DNA from: Promethearchaeota archaeon
Lineage (GTDB): Archaea; Asgardarchaeota; Lokiarchaeia; Sigyniarchaeales; SOKP01
DNA: 35,923 bases
Assembly (NCBI GenBank): GCA_019057865.1
Contig: JAHLWP010000010.1
Span: 82,163 to 118,085 of the forward strand
Direction: 5' to 3'
Below, in pieces: positions 17,052 to 26,424 of this stretch. Positions within the stretch are counted from its first letter, which is position 1. The number at the start of each line of letters is the position of its first letter. Made by a program: the position numbers and the translations under genes. A model generated the notes under the pieces. That model was not told where the DNA came from. It searched no databases and saw nothing but the letters and a program-made list of their open reading frames with translations.

Positions 17052-17906
17052 CTATTTTAGAATAAATTCTTTAATACTAGATATTATTAAATCAGGGTCG
17101 TCATGTGTAATCCAATGAGAAGAATTCTCACTTCGCACTATCTTTAAATTTTTAACATAATCAGATAATCCTTCCAGTTGTTGTGGTAATAAAGCTACAT
17201 CTTTCATACCCCAAATTACTAATGTTGGTACTTCTATGATTCCTGTCAATTCATCGAAACTCGTATTAGCTCTATAGTAATTAACACCTCCTAATATTGC
17301 TCCTGGTTGAGACCATGCTTCTATATATTTATCTTTATCGAATTCGGTAAAATTAGTTTTACTGTACATGTCTTCAAAAACAACCTTTTTTAATCTTCTG
17401 TAATCATCCTCATATAATTTTTTTTCTGCCTGTGGTTTTAAAAATTCAAATATATAAGAACTAGCTTCTTGCTGTTTTTTGTCTGTTCTGAGGCTTTTCT
17501 GAAAAATTTTTGGATGTGGAGCATTTAAAATTATTAATTTTTTCAGTAATTCAGGATATGATTTTTCCGCAAATGCCCAAGCTACTACTCCACCCCAATC
17601 ATGACCCGCAAGATAAACTCGTTTTAAATTTAACTCTTCGATTAATCCTTTTATATCTCCAATTAAATACTCCATTTTGTATTTTTTAACATCGTTTGGT
17701 TTATCAGATAAATTATATCCTCGCATATCAGGAATTATTAATTTAAACTTCTCTTTTAACCCAGGAATAACACTTTTCCAACAATACCAGAATTCAGGGA
17801 AGCCATGTAGTAAAATTAGTGGTTCTCCAGAGCCAATAACAATAGTATGAAGCTTAATTCCATTGGTATCAATATATACATCTTTAATTTCTTTAAAAAA
17901 GTCCAT
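17052..17906 (-). CDS. Alpha/beta hydrolase, epoxide-hydrolase/dehalogenase-like
   Basis: At 284 aa it has the full family length. The oxyanion-hole motif HGFPE (34-38), nucleophile elbow GHDWGG with Asp103 as nucleophile, acid Asp236 (GMKDV) and His264 (SSHW) complete a triad. The cap-domain motif GGVNYYRAN (206-214) is typical of epoxide hydrolases and fluoroacetate dehalogenases and provides substrate-binding Tyr. An Asp nucleophile, not Ser, separates it from esterases. It would hydrolyse an epoxide or C-halogen bond in the cytoplasm, but the natural substrate is unknown. It is a single gene; acquisition from bacteria is plausible, though base composition does not stand out by eye. Confidence 0.88.
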   Translation of the reverse strand: MDFFKEIKDVYIDTNGIKLHTIVIGSGEPLILLHGFPEFWYCWKSVIPGLKEKFKLIIPDMRGYNLSDKPNDVKKYKMEYLIGDIKGLIEELNLKRVYLAGHDWGGVVAWAFAEKSYPELLKKLIILNAPHPKIFQKSLRTDKKQQEASSYIFEFLKPQAEKKLYEDDYRRLKKVVFEDMYSKTNFTEFDKDKYIEAWSQPGAILGGVNYYRANTSFDELTGIIEVPTLVIWGMKDVALLPQQLEGLSDYVKNLKIVRSENSSHWITHDDPDLIISSIKEFILK

Positions 17907-18109
17907 ATTTATTTTCTCTTGATTTTACATTTTAAAATTAAGTTATATCTTAATTAGTATACTTAATTTTTAAATTAAGGGATTAAATTTTAAAAAAGAT
18001 CCTTAAAAATTGATTTTGGTTTTTTTAATCCAATTGTAACCAAAAGAAAGTAAATAAAAATCTTTAAAATATATAATTAGAATAAAATTTTTGTAGTTTT
18101 ATAGATAAC

Positions 18110-18319
18110 TTATTCAAAAAATGCTTTAAATGATTTTTCAAAGTCCTTTATATAAGAATTATCTACTTCACCGAATTTATACCGGCCACGTGGTAGACGT
18201 TCCTTACCTGAAAAATGTTTCTTTAAAGAAATCTCAAAGTCATTCATACACATGCTATTTTCTTCTGCGAATTTGATCTCTCCAAATTTTAACAGAAAAT
18301 CGGGATCAATAATGCTCAC
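18110..18319 (-). CDS. 69-aa small soluble protein, GTG start
   Basis: The start is GTG (18317-18319), preceded at suitable distance by GAGGTG (about 18329-18334), a good SD. The product is charged with a central basic loop (KERLPRGRYKFGE) between two helices, the last being 'IKDFEKSFKAFF'. There is no known motif, signal or cysteine pair. The SD makes it more credible than other small frames here. Function unknown. Confidence 0.55.
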   Translation of the reverse strand: MSIIDPDFLLKFGEIKFAEENSMCMNDFEISLKKHFSGKERLPRGRYKFGEVDNSYIKDFEKSFKAFFE

Positions 18320-18658
18320 CTTTAATATTCACCTCTAATGACTGATTTTATTTTGTTCAAATATGTTTTTATATAAATTAATTATTAAGTTAAGAAGTTA
18401 ATCAACTATTTAAATATTTTCATACAATTAAAACTGTTATTTATTTTTGAAATTTGACAAAATTTTCTATAAAATGTCGAAAATGCGACATAAAATAAAA
18501 TAATTTTATCAATTCCCATCATTTTCCCCGTTATCCTGTACATAATTGTCAATTTAATTCAAATATATGAAAATGGATGATCAGTTATAATTATAAGCAA
18601 TAATTTCAAACTATAATTGAACCCTATACAATTATTAAAAACTTGAGCTTGAAATAAG
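18320..18658. other. Divergent intergenic region with promoter elements and one hairpin
   Basis: It lies between a minus-strand small gene and the plus-strand SAP/SWIM gene. It holds a TATA-like TTTTTATATAAATT near 18366 and an inverted repeat ATGTCG-AAAATG-CGACAT at 18474-18491 (6-bp stem, 6-nt loop) that could be an operator. No gene is seen. Confidence 0.4.
18474..18491. repeat. Inverted repeat ATGTCG/CGACAT
   Basis: A perfect 6-bp inverted repeat with a 6-nt spacer, in the middle of the divergent region. Its two CG steps stand out in very AT-rich DNA. It may be a regulator-binding site; no partner is known. Confidence 0.35.
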
Positions 18659-19609
18659 ATGAAAAGACAAATTGATGATAGAACTTACCTAAATTATTTA
18701 TTACAATCCTTAAATGTTAATGATCTAAAACATTTATGCCGAGATTTTGAGATTAAAGGGTTCTCAAAGCTAAAAAAATTAGAATTGATTGATTCTATTT
18801 TGGACTCTTTAGCAGAGGAGGAATATGAGGAGCTTCTTAAACAGAAAGAATTAGAGATAATTTCATCAGAAATTAATTTAGCAATCAAGAAGATAAAAGT
18901 TGAAGATCGAGAGAGTCTAGTTGAAGTAAAAGTGGTAAATCCAGATGAACATGAGATTGAATTATTATTTAAGGGATGGAATTGGGAAAATACTTCGTTC
19001 TTGTCGATAACTCCAAATAATATTAACAATCCTGAAAGAGATTGTGATTGTCGGATAGGATCAAATATGGGTTTTTGTAGTCATTTCTGGGTAGGTTTCA
19101 TATTTTCTTTAAAGCAAAACTATTTTAAACTTAAAGATTGGACTTTAACAATACTACCAGAAGATTTTGAGAAAAAGATAGGAACTATTGTGTTAACATC
19201 TAAACTCGCAACAGAGAAGGGAGCTGAAGGCGCAGAGACTATCAGTCTAGTCGAAGAAGGCTCAGAAGCTTATCAATATAGTGAATATATTGATAAAAGC
19301 ATTACAATTTATGAAGGAGAAATAACTAAGTTAGAGAAGAAACAACAAGAATTTCAAGGGAACATAACAACTTATTATCTACTTACGTTAAAAGATGTTA
19401 AAATTGGACCAAGAGTAGAAAAAAAGAGTGACTTTAAAGAAGAAGAAATAACAATTGTAGATAGTATAAATCTTAGAATCAGTGAAAGACTTCATAATGA
19501 GAATGATTTAAAGATCGGGGATAAACTGGGTGCTAATGGAAAACTCACAAAAGATAATTTTCTAAAATTGTATATCGTAAAAAACATACGAAAGATTCAA
19601 AAAGTATAA
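18659..19609 (+). CDS. SAP/Rho-N-like + SWIM zinc finger protein
   Basis: The 316-aa protein has three recognisable parts. Residues 14-50 form a SAP- or Rho-N-like helix-extended-helix (NVNDLKHLCRDFEIKGFSKLKK), a DNA- or RNA-binding module. Residues 129-142 are a SWIM zinc finger, CxC-x8-CxH (C129, C131, C140, H142). After a linker, about 215-316 form a strand-rich domain that looks like an OB fold (YEGEITKLEKK, YLLTLKDVKIG, KIGDKLGANGKL). The combination suggests a nucleic-acid-binding protein, perhaps in repair or chromatin. It is monocistronic. The domain calls are by eye; the SWIM motif is the firmest. Confidence 0.72.
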   Translation: MKRQIDDRTYLNYLLQSLNVNDLKHLCRDFEIKGFSKLKKLELIDSILDSLAEEEYEELLKQKELEIISSEINLAIKKIKVEDRESLVEVKVVNPDEHEIELLFKGWNWENTSFLSITPNNINNPERDCDCRIGSNMGFCSHFWVGFIFSLKQNYFKLKDWTLTILPEDFEKKIGTIVLTSKLATEKGAEGAETISLVEEGSEAYQYSEYIDKSITIYEGEITKLEKKQQEFQGNITTYYLLTLKDVKIGPRVEKKSDFKEEEITIVDSINLRISERLHNENDLKIGDKLGANGKLTKDNFLKLYIVKNIRKIQKV

Positions 19610-19729
19610 AATTTTAGGCTTTATTTTGTTTACAATTTTACTAATTTTTTTAAATATATGAAAAAGGTTTATAATAAAGAAAACCTAAGTAATAAACTAA
19701 ATTATTTTAAAATATATCGTTGAGAAGAA

Positions 19730-21112
19730 ATGGATGATATGAAATCTGGTTTTATTGACGATATTAATATGATTCTTGCTACTGATTTTTATCAGTTAAC
19801 TATGTGTGCTGCTTACTATCAATATAATCTAGAAAACGGCATTGAAGAAAAAGACGATGATTTAGCTACCTTTGAACTTTTTATAAGGCAATTTCCAAAA
19901 AATCGAAATTATTTAATTTTTGCAGGTTTAGAGCAAGCTATTTATTATTTGCTTAATGCCAGATTTACTGAAAAAACAATTGAATTCTTAAGAAAAAAGC
20001 AAGTTTTTAGAAATATCGATTCAAGTTTTTTTGAAGAGTATTTACCTAATTTTAAATTTAATTTGGATGTATGGGCAATGAAGGAGGGAAATTTCTTTTT
20101 TCCTAATGAACCAATTATAAGAATTCATGGTCCAATGATCCACGCACAATTAGCAGAAACATTTTTACTTAATGTTATAAATTTTCAAACATTAATTGCT
20201 TCAAAGGCTTCGAGAATTAAAAATATCGCACCAGATAAAGCTCTTCTCGAATTTGGTACAAGAAGATCTCATAGTCCGCTTGCGGGGGTATATGCTGCTA
20301 GAGCTAGCTATATCGCAGGATTTAATGGGACTAGTAATGTAATTGCTGATATGGAATTAGGGATTAATTCTACAGGAACTATGGCACATAGTTTTGTCCA
20401 AAAATTTGATAATGAAATCGATAGCTTCAATACATTTTATAACATTTATGATGAAAACTCAATTCTATTAATTGATACATATGATACGGAAAAGGGAGCT
20501 CAAAAGTGTAGTAAATTTGGTAATAAAATAAAAGGTGTAAGAATTGATTCAGGAGATCTTATAGAACATGCTAAAAAAGTTCGAAAAATTTTAGATGAAG
20601 TAGGATGTAAAAAAGTCATAATCGTAGCTAGTTCTGATTTAAATGAATATAAAATAAAAGAGATTATTGACAAGAATGCTCCAATAGATGCATTTGGTAT
20701 TGGAACAGAACTAGCAACTTCAAGTGATGATCCAACAATTTCTGGAGTATATAAATTAATAGAACATAATTATAAACCTAAAATAAAAATTAGTGAAGAA
20801 AAAATGACTTATCCGGGAATAAAACAAACTTTTCGAATTTATGATGAAAACAGAGTTTTTAAAGAAGACTTACTAGCTCTTGCTGATGAAGCCCCACCTT
20901 CTAATTCTGAACCTTTATTAGTCCCAATAATGAAGAATGGTAAGTTAATATATAAATTGCCCAAAATTGATGATATACAAGATTATTATCTAAAAAATAT
21001 CAAGAAATTACCTAATAATTATAAACAATTAGAACAGATTAATATCTCCAGCTTAAAAATATCAAAGAAGTTAAAAGAACTTACAGATTCTTTAAAAAAA
21101 AAATTTATTTGA
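19730..21112 (+). CDS. pncB: Nicotinate phosphoribosyltransferase
   Basis: The enzyme makes nicotinate mononucleotide from nicotinate and PRPP (ATP-coupled), the entry step of the Preiss-Handler NAD salvage route. At 460 aa it has family length. Seen motifs: ATDFYQLTM (17-25), FELFIR (48-53), EFGTRRSH (174-181), GTMAHSF (216-222) with the phospho-accepting-type His220, VRIDSGDL (270-277) and FGIGTELATS later. It starts at ATG 19730 after GAGAAGAA; an in-frame ATG three codons on is an alternative. The NMNAT-like gene at 12688 could supply the next step. Confidence 0.92.
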   Translation: MDDMKSGFIDDINMILATDFYQLTMCAAYYQYNLENGIEEKDDDLATFELFIRQFPKNRNYLIFAGLEQAIYYLLNARFTEKTIEFLRKKQVFRNIDSSFFEEYLPNFKFNLDVWAMKEGNFFFPNEPIIRIHGPMIHAQLAETFLLNVINFQTLIASKASRIKNIAPDKALLEFGTRRSHSPLAGVYAARASYIAGFNGTSNVIADMELGINSTGTMAHSFVQKFDNEIDSFNTFYNIYDENSILLIDTYDTEKGAQKCSKFGNKIKGVRIDSGDLIEHAKKVRKILDEVGCKKVIIVASSDLNEYKIKEIIDKNAPIDAFGIGTELATSSDDPTISGVYKLIEHNYKPKIKISEEKMTYPGIKQTFRIYDENRVFKEDLLALADEAPPSNSEPLLVPIMKNGKLIYKLPKIDDIQDYYLKNIKKLPNNYKQLEQINISSLKISKKLKELTDSLKKKFI

Positions 21113-21504
21113 AATTTAGAAAGAAAATTAAAATGGAATATTAGCAATTAGTTCTGGAATAGCAGTTGCTAAAGAAATGATAACGCTAAAAAATACTTTG
21201 AAATCAAAGAACCAATGCCTTATTTCATAGATTTTCCTTAAAAAGTTTATTTTAATTTAATCTTCTATAAGCAAGATTTTAAATAAGTTTGCAAAATTTT
21301 TGCTTAAATTATTATATTCAACTAAATAATTAAACAATTAAAATGCCATATTTTGATAGTAGATAATGAGAGAAGCAATTTTTTAAACTTTACGAACTTT
21401 CAGAATATTATTATTAATAATCGTAATCATCGTAAAAAATTTAAAAATCATCAAATGAATCTTTGTATAAATTAATATTTTAATAAATTTGGAGATACTT
21501 TAAA
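21113..21504. other. Intergenic region with a short remnant and the promoter of tes
   Basis: The plus-strand frame around 21131-21230 is open for about 33 codons (ISSGIAVAKEMITLK) and looks protein-like, but it has no start and may be a gene tail. The right end has a TATA-like TGTATAAATTAA near 21465 and the SD GGAG for the next gene. Nothing else is seen. Confidence 0.4.
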
Positions 21505-23244
21505 ATGTACCATTTAGACGGTTCAGATTATTTGAATAAAAAATATTACAAAAAGACCTTTAGCATATGCCCAGAATGTATGGAACGTATTCCTGCAGTT
21601 ATAAAAGAAGATGATGATGAAAAAATCTATATGTATAAAACATGCCCAGAACATGGAGATTTCAAGGATGTAATCAGTTCTAGCGCCAAGTATTATAAAT
21701 GGACTCATTATGCGATAAAAGATGAAAATGGAAATGTAGTTTGGCAATTTGAAAAGAATGGTGAAGTAAATCCTCCTGATTGTAGTGCAGAAGATCCAAG
21801 GGGTTGTCCATATAATTGCGGGTTGTGCCCAGAACATCTTTCTGCATGCTCATTAGCGCTTATTGATCTAACAAATCGTTGTAATTTTAATTGTAACTTT
21901 TGTTATGCTAATGTTTTACAAAGTGGTTATCTGGTAGAACCATCATTAGAAGAAATTGATAGAATTATGCGTCATTTCAGAGAAAAACCAATGCCTGCGG
22001 TAGCTATAATGTTTACAGGTGGAGAACCTACAGTAAGAAAAGATTTTCCCGAAATTTGTAAAATGGCGAAAGATCACGGTTTTCAAGAAGTTATCGTCGC
22101 TACAAATGGATATGGATTTCAGCAAAAAAAAGGAGGCCTTGAATGGACGAAAAAAGTCTATGAAATGGGTTTAGATACACTTTATTTTCAATTCGATGGG
22201 ATCAACAACGTTACTTATGAAAAAACCCGTGGCATAAAAAATCTAATGAAGTATAAAATGCGAGTCGTTGAAAATTGTAGAAAAGTAGGATTATCATCAA
22301 TTAATTTAGTTGCTACAATTGCACGTGGAATTACAGACATCGAGGTTGGCAACATTATCCAATTTGCAATTGATAATATTGATGTAGTTAGAGGAATTAC
22401 CTTCCAACCAGTTTCTCTATGTGGCAGAATTGCTTATGAAGAAAGGACAGAATTAAGAATTACTAATGCCGATATTCTTAAAGAAATAGAGATACAAACG
22501 GGAGGTAAAATAAGTATGGAAAACGCGTGGTATCCGCTTAGTACCATTGTTGAACTCGGTAGAGTAATCGCCTACTTATCTGATGTTGAACCTATCGAGT
22601 TTACCTGTCATCCAGATTGTGGATTTGCAACATACATGGCTGTAGATCCTGATACTGGTGAATTGGTGCCACTAATGGAATATTTTGATCCATTGAAAGT
22701 TATTGATTTTGCCAATCGGTTTTGGGAGAAGATTAAGCATAAGGAAAAACAACCGATTAAGATTTTTGAAAATCTTTTGGGAGATTTCGGTAAAACATTG
22801 GATAAGGGTCTCAATTTTCTTGATAAGACACAACTCCGCGCAAGGTTCTTGTTGGGAGTACTACAATACGTAAGGAAGCCTGGTAAGATGATGGAAATGT
22901 TTTCTCGACTGCTATTGAATGGAGATTGGGAGAGTATAAGCTCATTTACACATGGAACATTATTACTTTCAAGCATGCATTTCCAAGATGCTTATAATAT
23001 GGATATTGAAAGAGTTAGAAGGTGTATTGTCCATTTTGGAGTAGCCATGCCCGACGGATCAGTAAAAACGATTTCCTTCTGTACAATGAACTCTCTTCAT
23101 CGTAGTCATATAGAAAAGCAAATTGCTAAAAAAGTAACACAAAAAGTTAGAGAAGAATTTGATACTTCAACAGGACGAGAAATGGTGGAAATTGAGCAGG
23201 AAATAGCTCGTAATGGCGGAATTAAAAAGGAGAGTGATGAGTAG
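21505..23244 (+). CDS. tes: Radical SAM enzyme, tetraether lipid synthase (Tes/GDGT-MAS) homologue
   Basis: The 579-aa protein has an N-terminal ribbon (CPEC 22-25, CPEH 47-50), a second Cys set (C101, C105, C108, C115), the radical-SAM CxxxCxxC (C126, C130, C133) and GGEP (172-175). Its C-terminal 'MHFQDAYNMDIERVRRCIVH' stretch is characteristic of Tes (MJ0619/MA_1486 type), which joins two archaeol chains into glycerol tetraethers by radical C-C coupling. The extra Cys clusters fit the additional metal sites of Tes. The SD GGAG precedes ATG 21505. It is immediately followed by a 95-aa gene and a membrane lipid-kinase-like gene, consistent with membrane lipid synthesis. Activity is inferred from homology by eye. 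Confidence 0.85.
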   Translation: MYHLDGSDYLNKKYYKKTFSICPECMERIPAVIKEDDDEKIYMYKTCPEHGDFKDVISSSAKYYKWTHYAIKDENGNVVWQFEKNGEVNPPDCSAEDPRGCPYNCGLCPEHLSACSLALIDLTNRCNFNCNFCYANVLQSGYLVEPSLEEIDRIMRHFREKPMPAVAIMFTGGEPTVRKDFPEICKMAKDHGFQEVIVATNGYGFQQKKGGLEWTKKVYEMGLDTLYFQFDGINNVTYEKTRGIKNLMKYKMRVVENCRKVGLSSINLVATIARGITDIEVGNIIQFAIDNIDVVRGITFQPVSLCGRIAYEERTELRITNADILKEIEIQTGGKISMENAWYPLSTIVELGRVIAYLSDVEPIEFTCHPDCGFATYMAVDPDTGELVPLMEYFDPLKVIDFANRFWEKIKHKEKQPIKIFENLLGDFGKTLDKGLNFLDKTQLRARFLLGVLQYVRKPGKMMEMFSRLLLNGDWESISSFTHGTLLLSSMHFQDAYNMDIERVRRCIVHFGVAMPDGSVKTISFCTMNSLHRSHIEKQIAKKVTQKVREEFDTSTGREMVEIEQEIARNGGIKKESDE

Positions 23245-23532
23245 ATGGCTTCTGAGTTTGTTGAAGATAAAAACGGTATGAAAATCCGTAAATTAGTGGA
23301 GTTAAAAACTGATACAGCTAAAAAATACCAAGATGCAATGCTTGGAAGGGTAGAATATTTCAAAAAAAAAAATCAAGAAAAGAGTCAATTTAATAGTGTT
23401 ATTCAAAATACTATAATTAATTCTCTAAGTACCATTTTAGACTTGAAACCGAATATTGATAAATCACTTGGGGAAGAAAATTTGGAGAAAGTCCACAAAA
23501 TTATAGATAGTATTCTTTTGTTTGGATTATAA
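23245..23532 (+). CDS. 95-aa helical protein directly downstream of tes
   Basis: Its ATG follows the tes stop TAG without a gap, so the pair is almost certainly co-translated; the SD AAGGAGAG lies inside the end of tes. The 95-aa product is soluble and all-helical, with Lys/Glu-rich ends and a central hydrophobic helix (VIQNTIINSLSTILDL). No metal site or membrane segment is visible. It is a candidate accessory or regulatory partner of Tes, but the family is unknown to me. Confidence 0.7.
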   Translation: MASEFVEDKNGMKIRKLVELKTDTAKKYQDAMLGRVEYFKKKNQEKSQFNSVIQNTIINSLSTILDLKPNIDKSLGEENLEKVHKIIDSILLFGL

Positions 23533-23628
23533 TTTTTTCTTTTCTTTTATTATTTTTTAAAACTCTTTTATTAATTATCTGCTTTTTTCAAAAGATATTT
23601 TTGATATAGTATTTTAATTTAGATTACG

Positions 23629-24708
23629 ATGTTTTTTAATATAATTTCTTTACCCGTAACAATACTCTTTATCGTTGTTGGGTGTGGTTTATTTTATTAC
23701 GCTATTAAATTAAGAAAAAGATTTCCAGAGCAGCATAATTTTATAAATAGTATTTTGACTTTTATTCTATGGATATTAGCTGGGTTGGTATATCCGATCC
23801 TTTTTTGGACCGATAATATGAATTTTGAATTGTTTCAAGTCTTATCTACATTTTTCATATGTATCTTTACACCTGGATTGATATTTTTCATATTATATTA
23901 TCAATTTCAATTTGTAGTAAAAAAAAATCCAGGTATTAAGGCAAGGAGAAATATAGAGAATTTTCTAAATAGTTTTGATAAACAAGAGGGAGAAAGAAAT
24001 AGATTAGGGTCTCATACACTTAAAACAGATATCCATAGAAAAGCATTGCATTTATTCCCAGCAGGATTGATTATTTTTCTATGGATTTTTGCAGTATATA
24101 TTTGGGATGGTTTATGGAATGCAGATGATCTATGGGGTATATCAGGAGAGGAATTTGGAAGATTTTTAATATTAACTGCTGGGTACTCAGGAATTATAGT
24201 TTTTGCTGGATTAGATTATATAAGATTATCTTTTATCTTTGAGAATCGAAATCTATATCATCTTCTCCCTGATAAAGTGTCAAATATATTAGGAAGGACA
24301 ATGAAGCGTAATGAAATTTATGAATATACCAGACCCGCTGTCATTGCATTATCTTTTACACCTATACTTTTTCTTCCTTTTGGAGTATTTTGTGCAGCAA
24401 CATTAATAGCTACCATTGGAGATGGAGCAGCCTCTATTTTTGGGTTTAAATTTGGAAAAAAAAAATTTCCAAAATCATCTAAAAAGACAATTATTGGCTA
24501 CATTGCTGGTTTTATAGCCTCTTTTGGAGTAAGTATATTTGCTTTATGGTTATTTGAGCCTAAAATACTATTGATAAAGAAAATAATTATTTCCATTAGT
24601 GGAGCATTGATGTTTTTTCTTATAGATATAATCAACCTGAAAGTTGATGATAATATTTTAAATCCAATATTTTGCGGGTTGTTAATGTGGATAGTATATA
24701 TTATCTAA
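23629..24708 (+). CDS. Dolichol-kinase/phosphatidate-cytidylyltransferase-family membrane protein
   Basis: The 359-aa integral membrane protein has about nine helices. The signature near residues 260-290, GDGAASIFGFKFGKKKF followed by SKKTIIGYIAG, is the CTP/lipid-phosphate-binding motif shared by SEC59-type dolichol kinases and CdsA-like enzymes, and 'HRKALHLFPAG' near 135 is the conserved N-terminal motif of that group. It would phosphorylate or cytidylylate a polyprenol or isoprenoid lipid in the membrane. Archaeal CDP-archaeol synthase (CarS) is a different family, so this is not CarS. Its place after tes suggests a role in lipid or glycan-carrier metabolism. The exact substrate is unknown. 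Confidence 0.8.
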   Translation: MFFNIISLPVTILFIVVGCGLFYYAIKLRKRFPEQHNFINSILTFILWILAGLVYPILFWTDNMNFELFQVLSTFFICIFTPGLIFFILYYQFQFVVKKNPGIKARRNIENFLNSFDKQEGERNRLGSHTLKTDIHRKALHLFPAGLIIFLWIFAVYIWDGLWNADDLWGISGEEFGRFLILTAGYSGIIVFAGLDYIRLSFIFENRNLYHLLPDKVSNILGRTMKRNEIYEYTRPAVIALSFTPILFLPFGVFCAATLIATIGDGAASIFGFKFGKKKFPKSSKKTIIGYIAGFIASFGVSIFALWLFEPKILLIKKIIISISGALMFFLIDIINLKVDDNILNPIFCGLLMWIVYII

Positions 24709-24930
24709 TTTTTTTCATTAATCGATTTAGGAATTACCTTAGTATACGATTTCACCTAATCTATTAAAATTTAAGTTTTTTATAATTATTTTACTTCACT
24801 TATTATATTAGTCAATTTTAAATTCAAAAATTCAATTAGCTCACTAAGTTTATATTTCAACAATATCTTTATTTTTCTAAACGATATTTTTAGAAATTCC
24901 ACAGCAAAATCACTAATTAAATTAAGATAA

Positions 24931-26394
24931 ATGACTTTTAAAAATAATTTTAATCAATTATATTGTTCTAATAATCCAAATCGAAAGAAAAAACAACCTT
25001 GCAATCTTCTTTTTCAAGAACAAAACTCTGAAAAATTAAAATTTAATTCAAGAAATTTAAAGAAAAGAGAAAGTGGTTTTCCATTTGATGAGGAAATAAT
25101 AGTAAAAGATTTAAATGGTATTGTTCGCAAGGTTCAAATAGGATCTATGGAGAATTCATGGCAAGGTCTAAAAGTATTATCAATTAATAAGGATGAAAAG
25201 CAATTTGGTTCTCCAAAATTTATTCCTATTAAGGATTTTAATAAAGGAGAATCTTCATTTCTCTTAAAAATTCGCTTAGCTGATGGAAGACAAATCATAT
25301 GCAGCCCAAATCAAATCATTCCTATATTAGTGATTTTTATTCGTATTCATGCATATAATAATCCAAAGAATACTTGGTCTATTGATTATAAAAAAGCTCA
25401 AGACATAAGAAATGGAGATAATATGTTAGTGCTTCATAAGATTCCATTCTCCTCAAATGTCTCATACTATCTTTTTATTCCTAGAATTCTAAATTGGGAG
25501 AATCGATGGGTTGGAATCCATAGGAAAGATTATTTAAAATTTTCATTTAGAAAAAATCAAAAGACTGAGGATCCACTAATAAAATTAATTAATTCTAAAT
25601 TTCAATATTCCAAACCAGCTAAAATATATAGAACACTTTGGTCAAATCTATCGGTTTCAGAAAAATATTTGCTTGAAATGGAAGCAAGAAGAAACCAAGT
25701 TAAGATTCTAGTAAAAATCCATGAAAAAGTAGGCTATTGGTATTCTTCAATTATTCCATTAACAAATGATTTTTTTAGATATCTGGGATGGTATGTCGCA
25801 GAAGGGTCCAAGGATAAAAATAGAATTACTATTACCCAATCGAAAGAAAAAAATTACACTAATTGGCAAGAAATCATTAATCTCCTTGATAATTTAAATT
25901 TTCCTTCAAGTGTATCAGGAGAAAAATCTATTAGAATAAATTCTAATATCTTGGCTAAATTAACAGTCAAATTGTGCTCAAAATTAGCTCAAAATAAGAA
26001 AATCCCTTTTGAATTGTTTAATATTGAAAGAGCGAATGCTTTTTTAGACGCATATTACAAAGGAGATGGATGTCAAAAAACAGCTGGATTAAAAAAATTC
26101 ACAACAGCAAGTCAACAATTAAAGAATGATTTAGTGAGTATTCTTGGAGCAACAGGATATTATTGTTCTATATGGTATCCTTCTCCTTCTGATAATTGTT
26201 ATCGTATAACTGAGATAAATGACAAACATTACAGGAGAAAATTTATGGGACTTATTAAATTCAATAGCACAACTCCTTTAAGGGTGAAGTATGTTAAAAT
26301 AATTGAAAAAAATCTTGAAATATTTAATTTAAAGACTGAACATGGTTGGTTTGTCTCTACAAATGGAATATTAATTTATAATAATTTACCATAA
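24931..26394 (+). CDS. Free-standing Hint/LAGLIDADG intein-like protein
   Basis: The 487-aa protein has the block order of an intein but no exteins. A Hint N-terminal block lies at about 49-75 (GFPFDEEIIVKDLNG), block B at 117-128 (ADGRQIICSPNQ), LAGLIDADG motifs at 285-293 (LGWYVAEGS) and 371-380 (FLDAYYKGDG), and blocks F/G at 464-487 (NLKTEHGWFVSTNGILIYNN). The catalytic Cys/Ser at block A is Gly49, the block B His is Gln128, and the residue after the terminal Asn is Asn, not Cys/Ser/Thr, so splicing is unlikely. The two endonuclease motifs keep their acidic residues, so DNA cleavage may persist. It is convergent with polB, a favourite intein host. An N-terminal stretch of about 48 residues is of unknown origin. 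Confidence 0.82.
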   Translation: MTFKNNFNQLYCSNNPNRKKKQPCNLLFQEQNSEKLKFNSRNLKKRESGFPFDEEIIVKDLNGIVRKVQIGSMENSWQGLKVLSINKDEKQFGSPKFIPIKDFNKGESSFLLKIRLADGRQIICSPNQIIPILVIFIRIHAYNNPKNTWSIDYKKAQDIRNGDNMLVLHKIPFSSNVSYYLFIPRILNWENRWVGIHRKDYLKFSFRKNQKTEDPLIKLINSKFQYSKPAKIYRTLWSNLSVSEKYLLEMEARRNQVKILVKIHEKVGYWYSSIIPLTNDFFRYLGWYVAEGSKDKNRITITQSKEKNYTNWQEIINLLDNLNFPSSVSGEKSIRINSNILAKLTVKLCSKLAQNKKIPFELFNIERANAFLDAYYKGDGCQKTAGLKKFTTASQQLKNDLVSILGATGYYCSIWYPSPSDNCYRITEINDKHYRRKFMGLIKFNSTTPLRVKYVKIIEKNLEIFNLKTEHGWFVSTNGILIYNNLP

Positions 26395-26415
26395 AATGCA
26401 AATTTTTTTTGCATT
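26395..26415. terminator. Bidirectional hairpin terminator between intein-like gene and polB
   Basis: AATGCAAA and TTTGCATT form an 8-bp stem around five T. It lies immediately after the stop of the plus-strand gene and 10 nt beyond the polB stop, so it can end both convergent transcripts. Confidence 0.5.
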
Positions 26416-26424
26416 CAATTGTAG

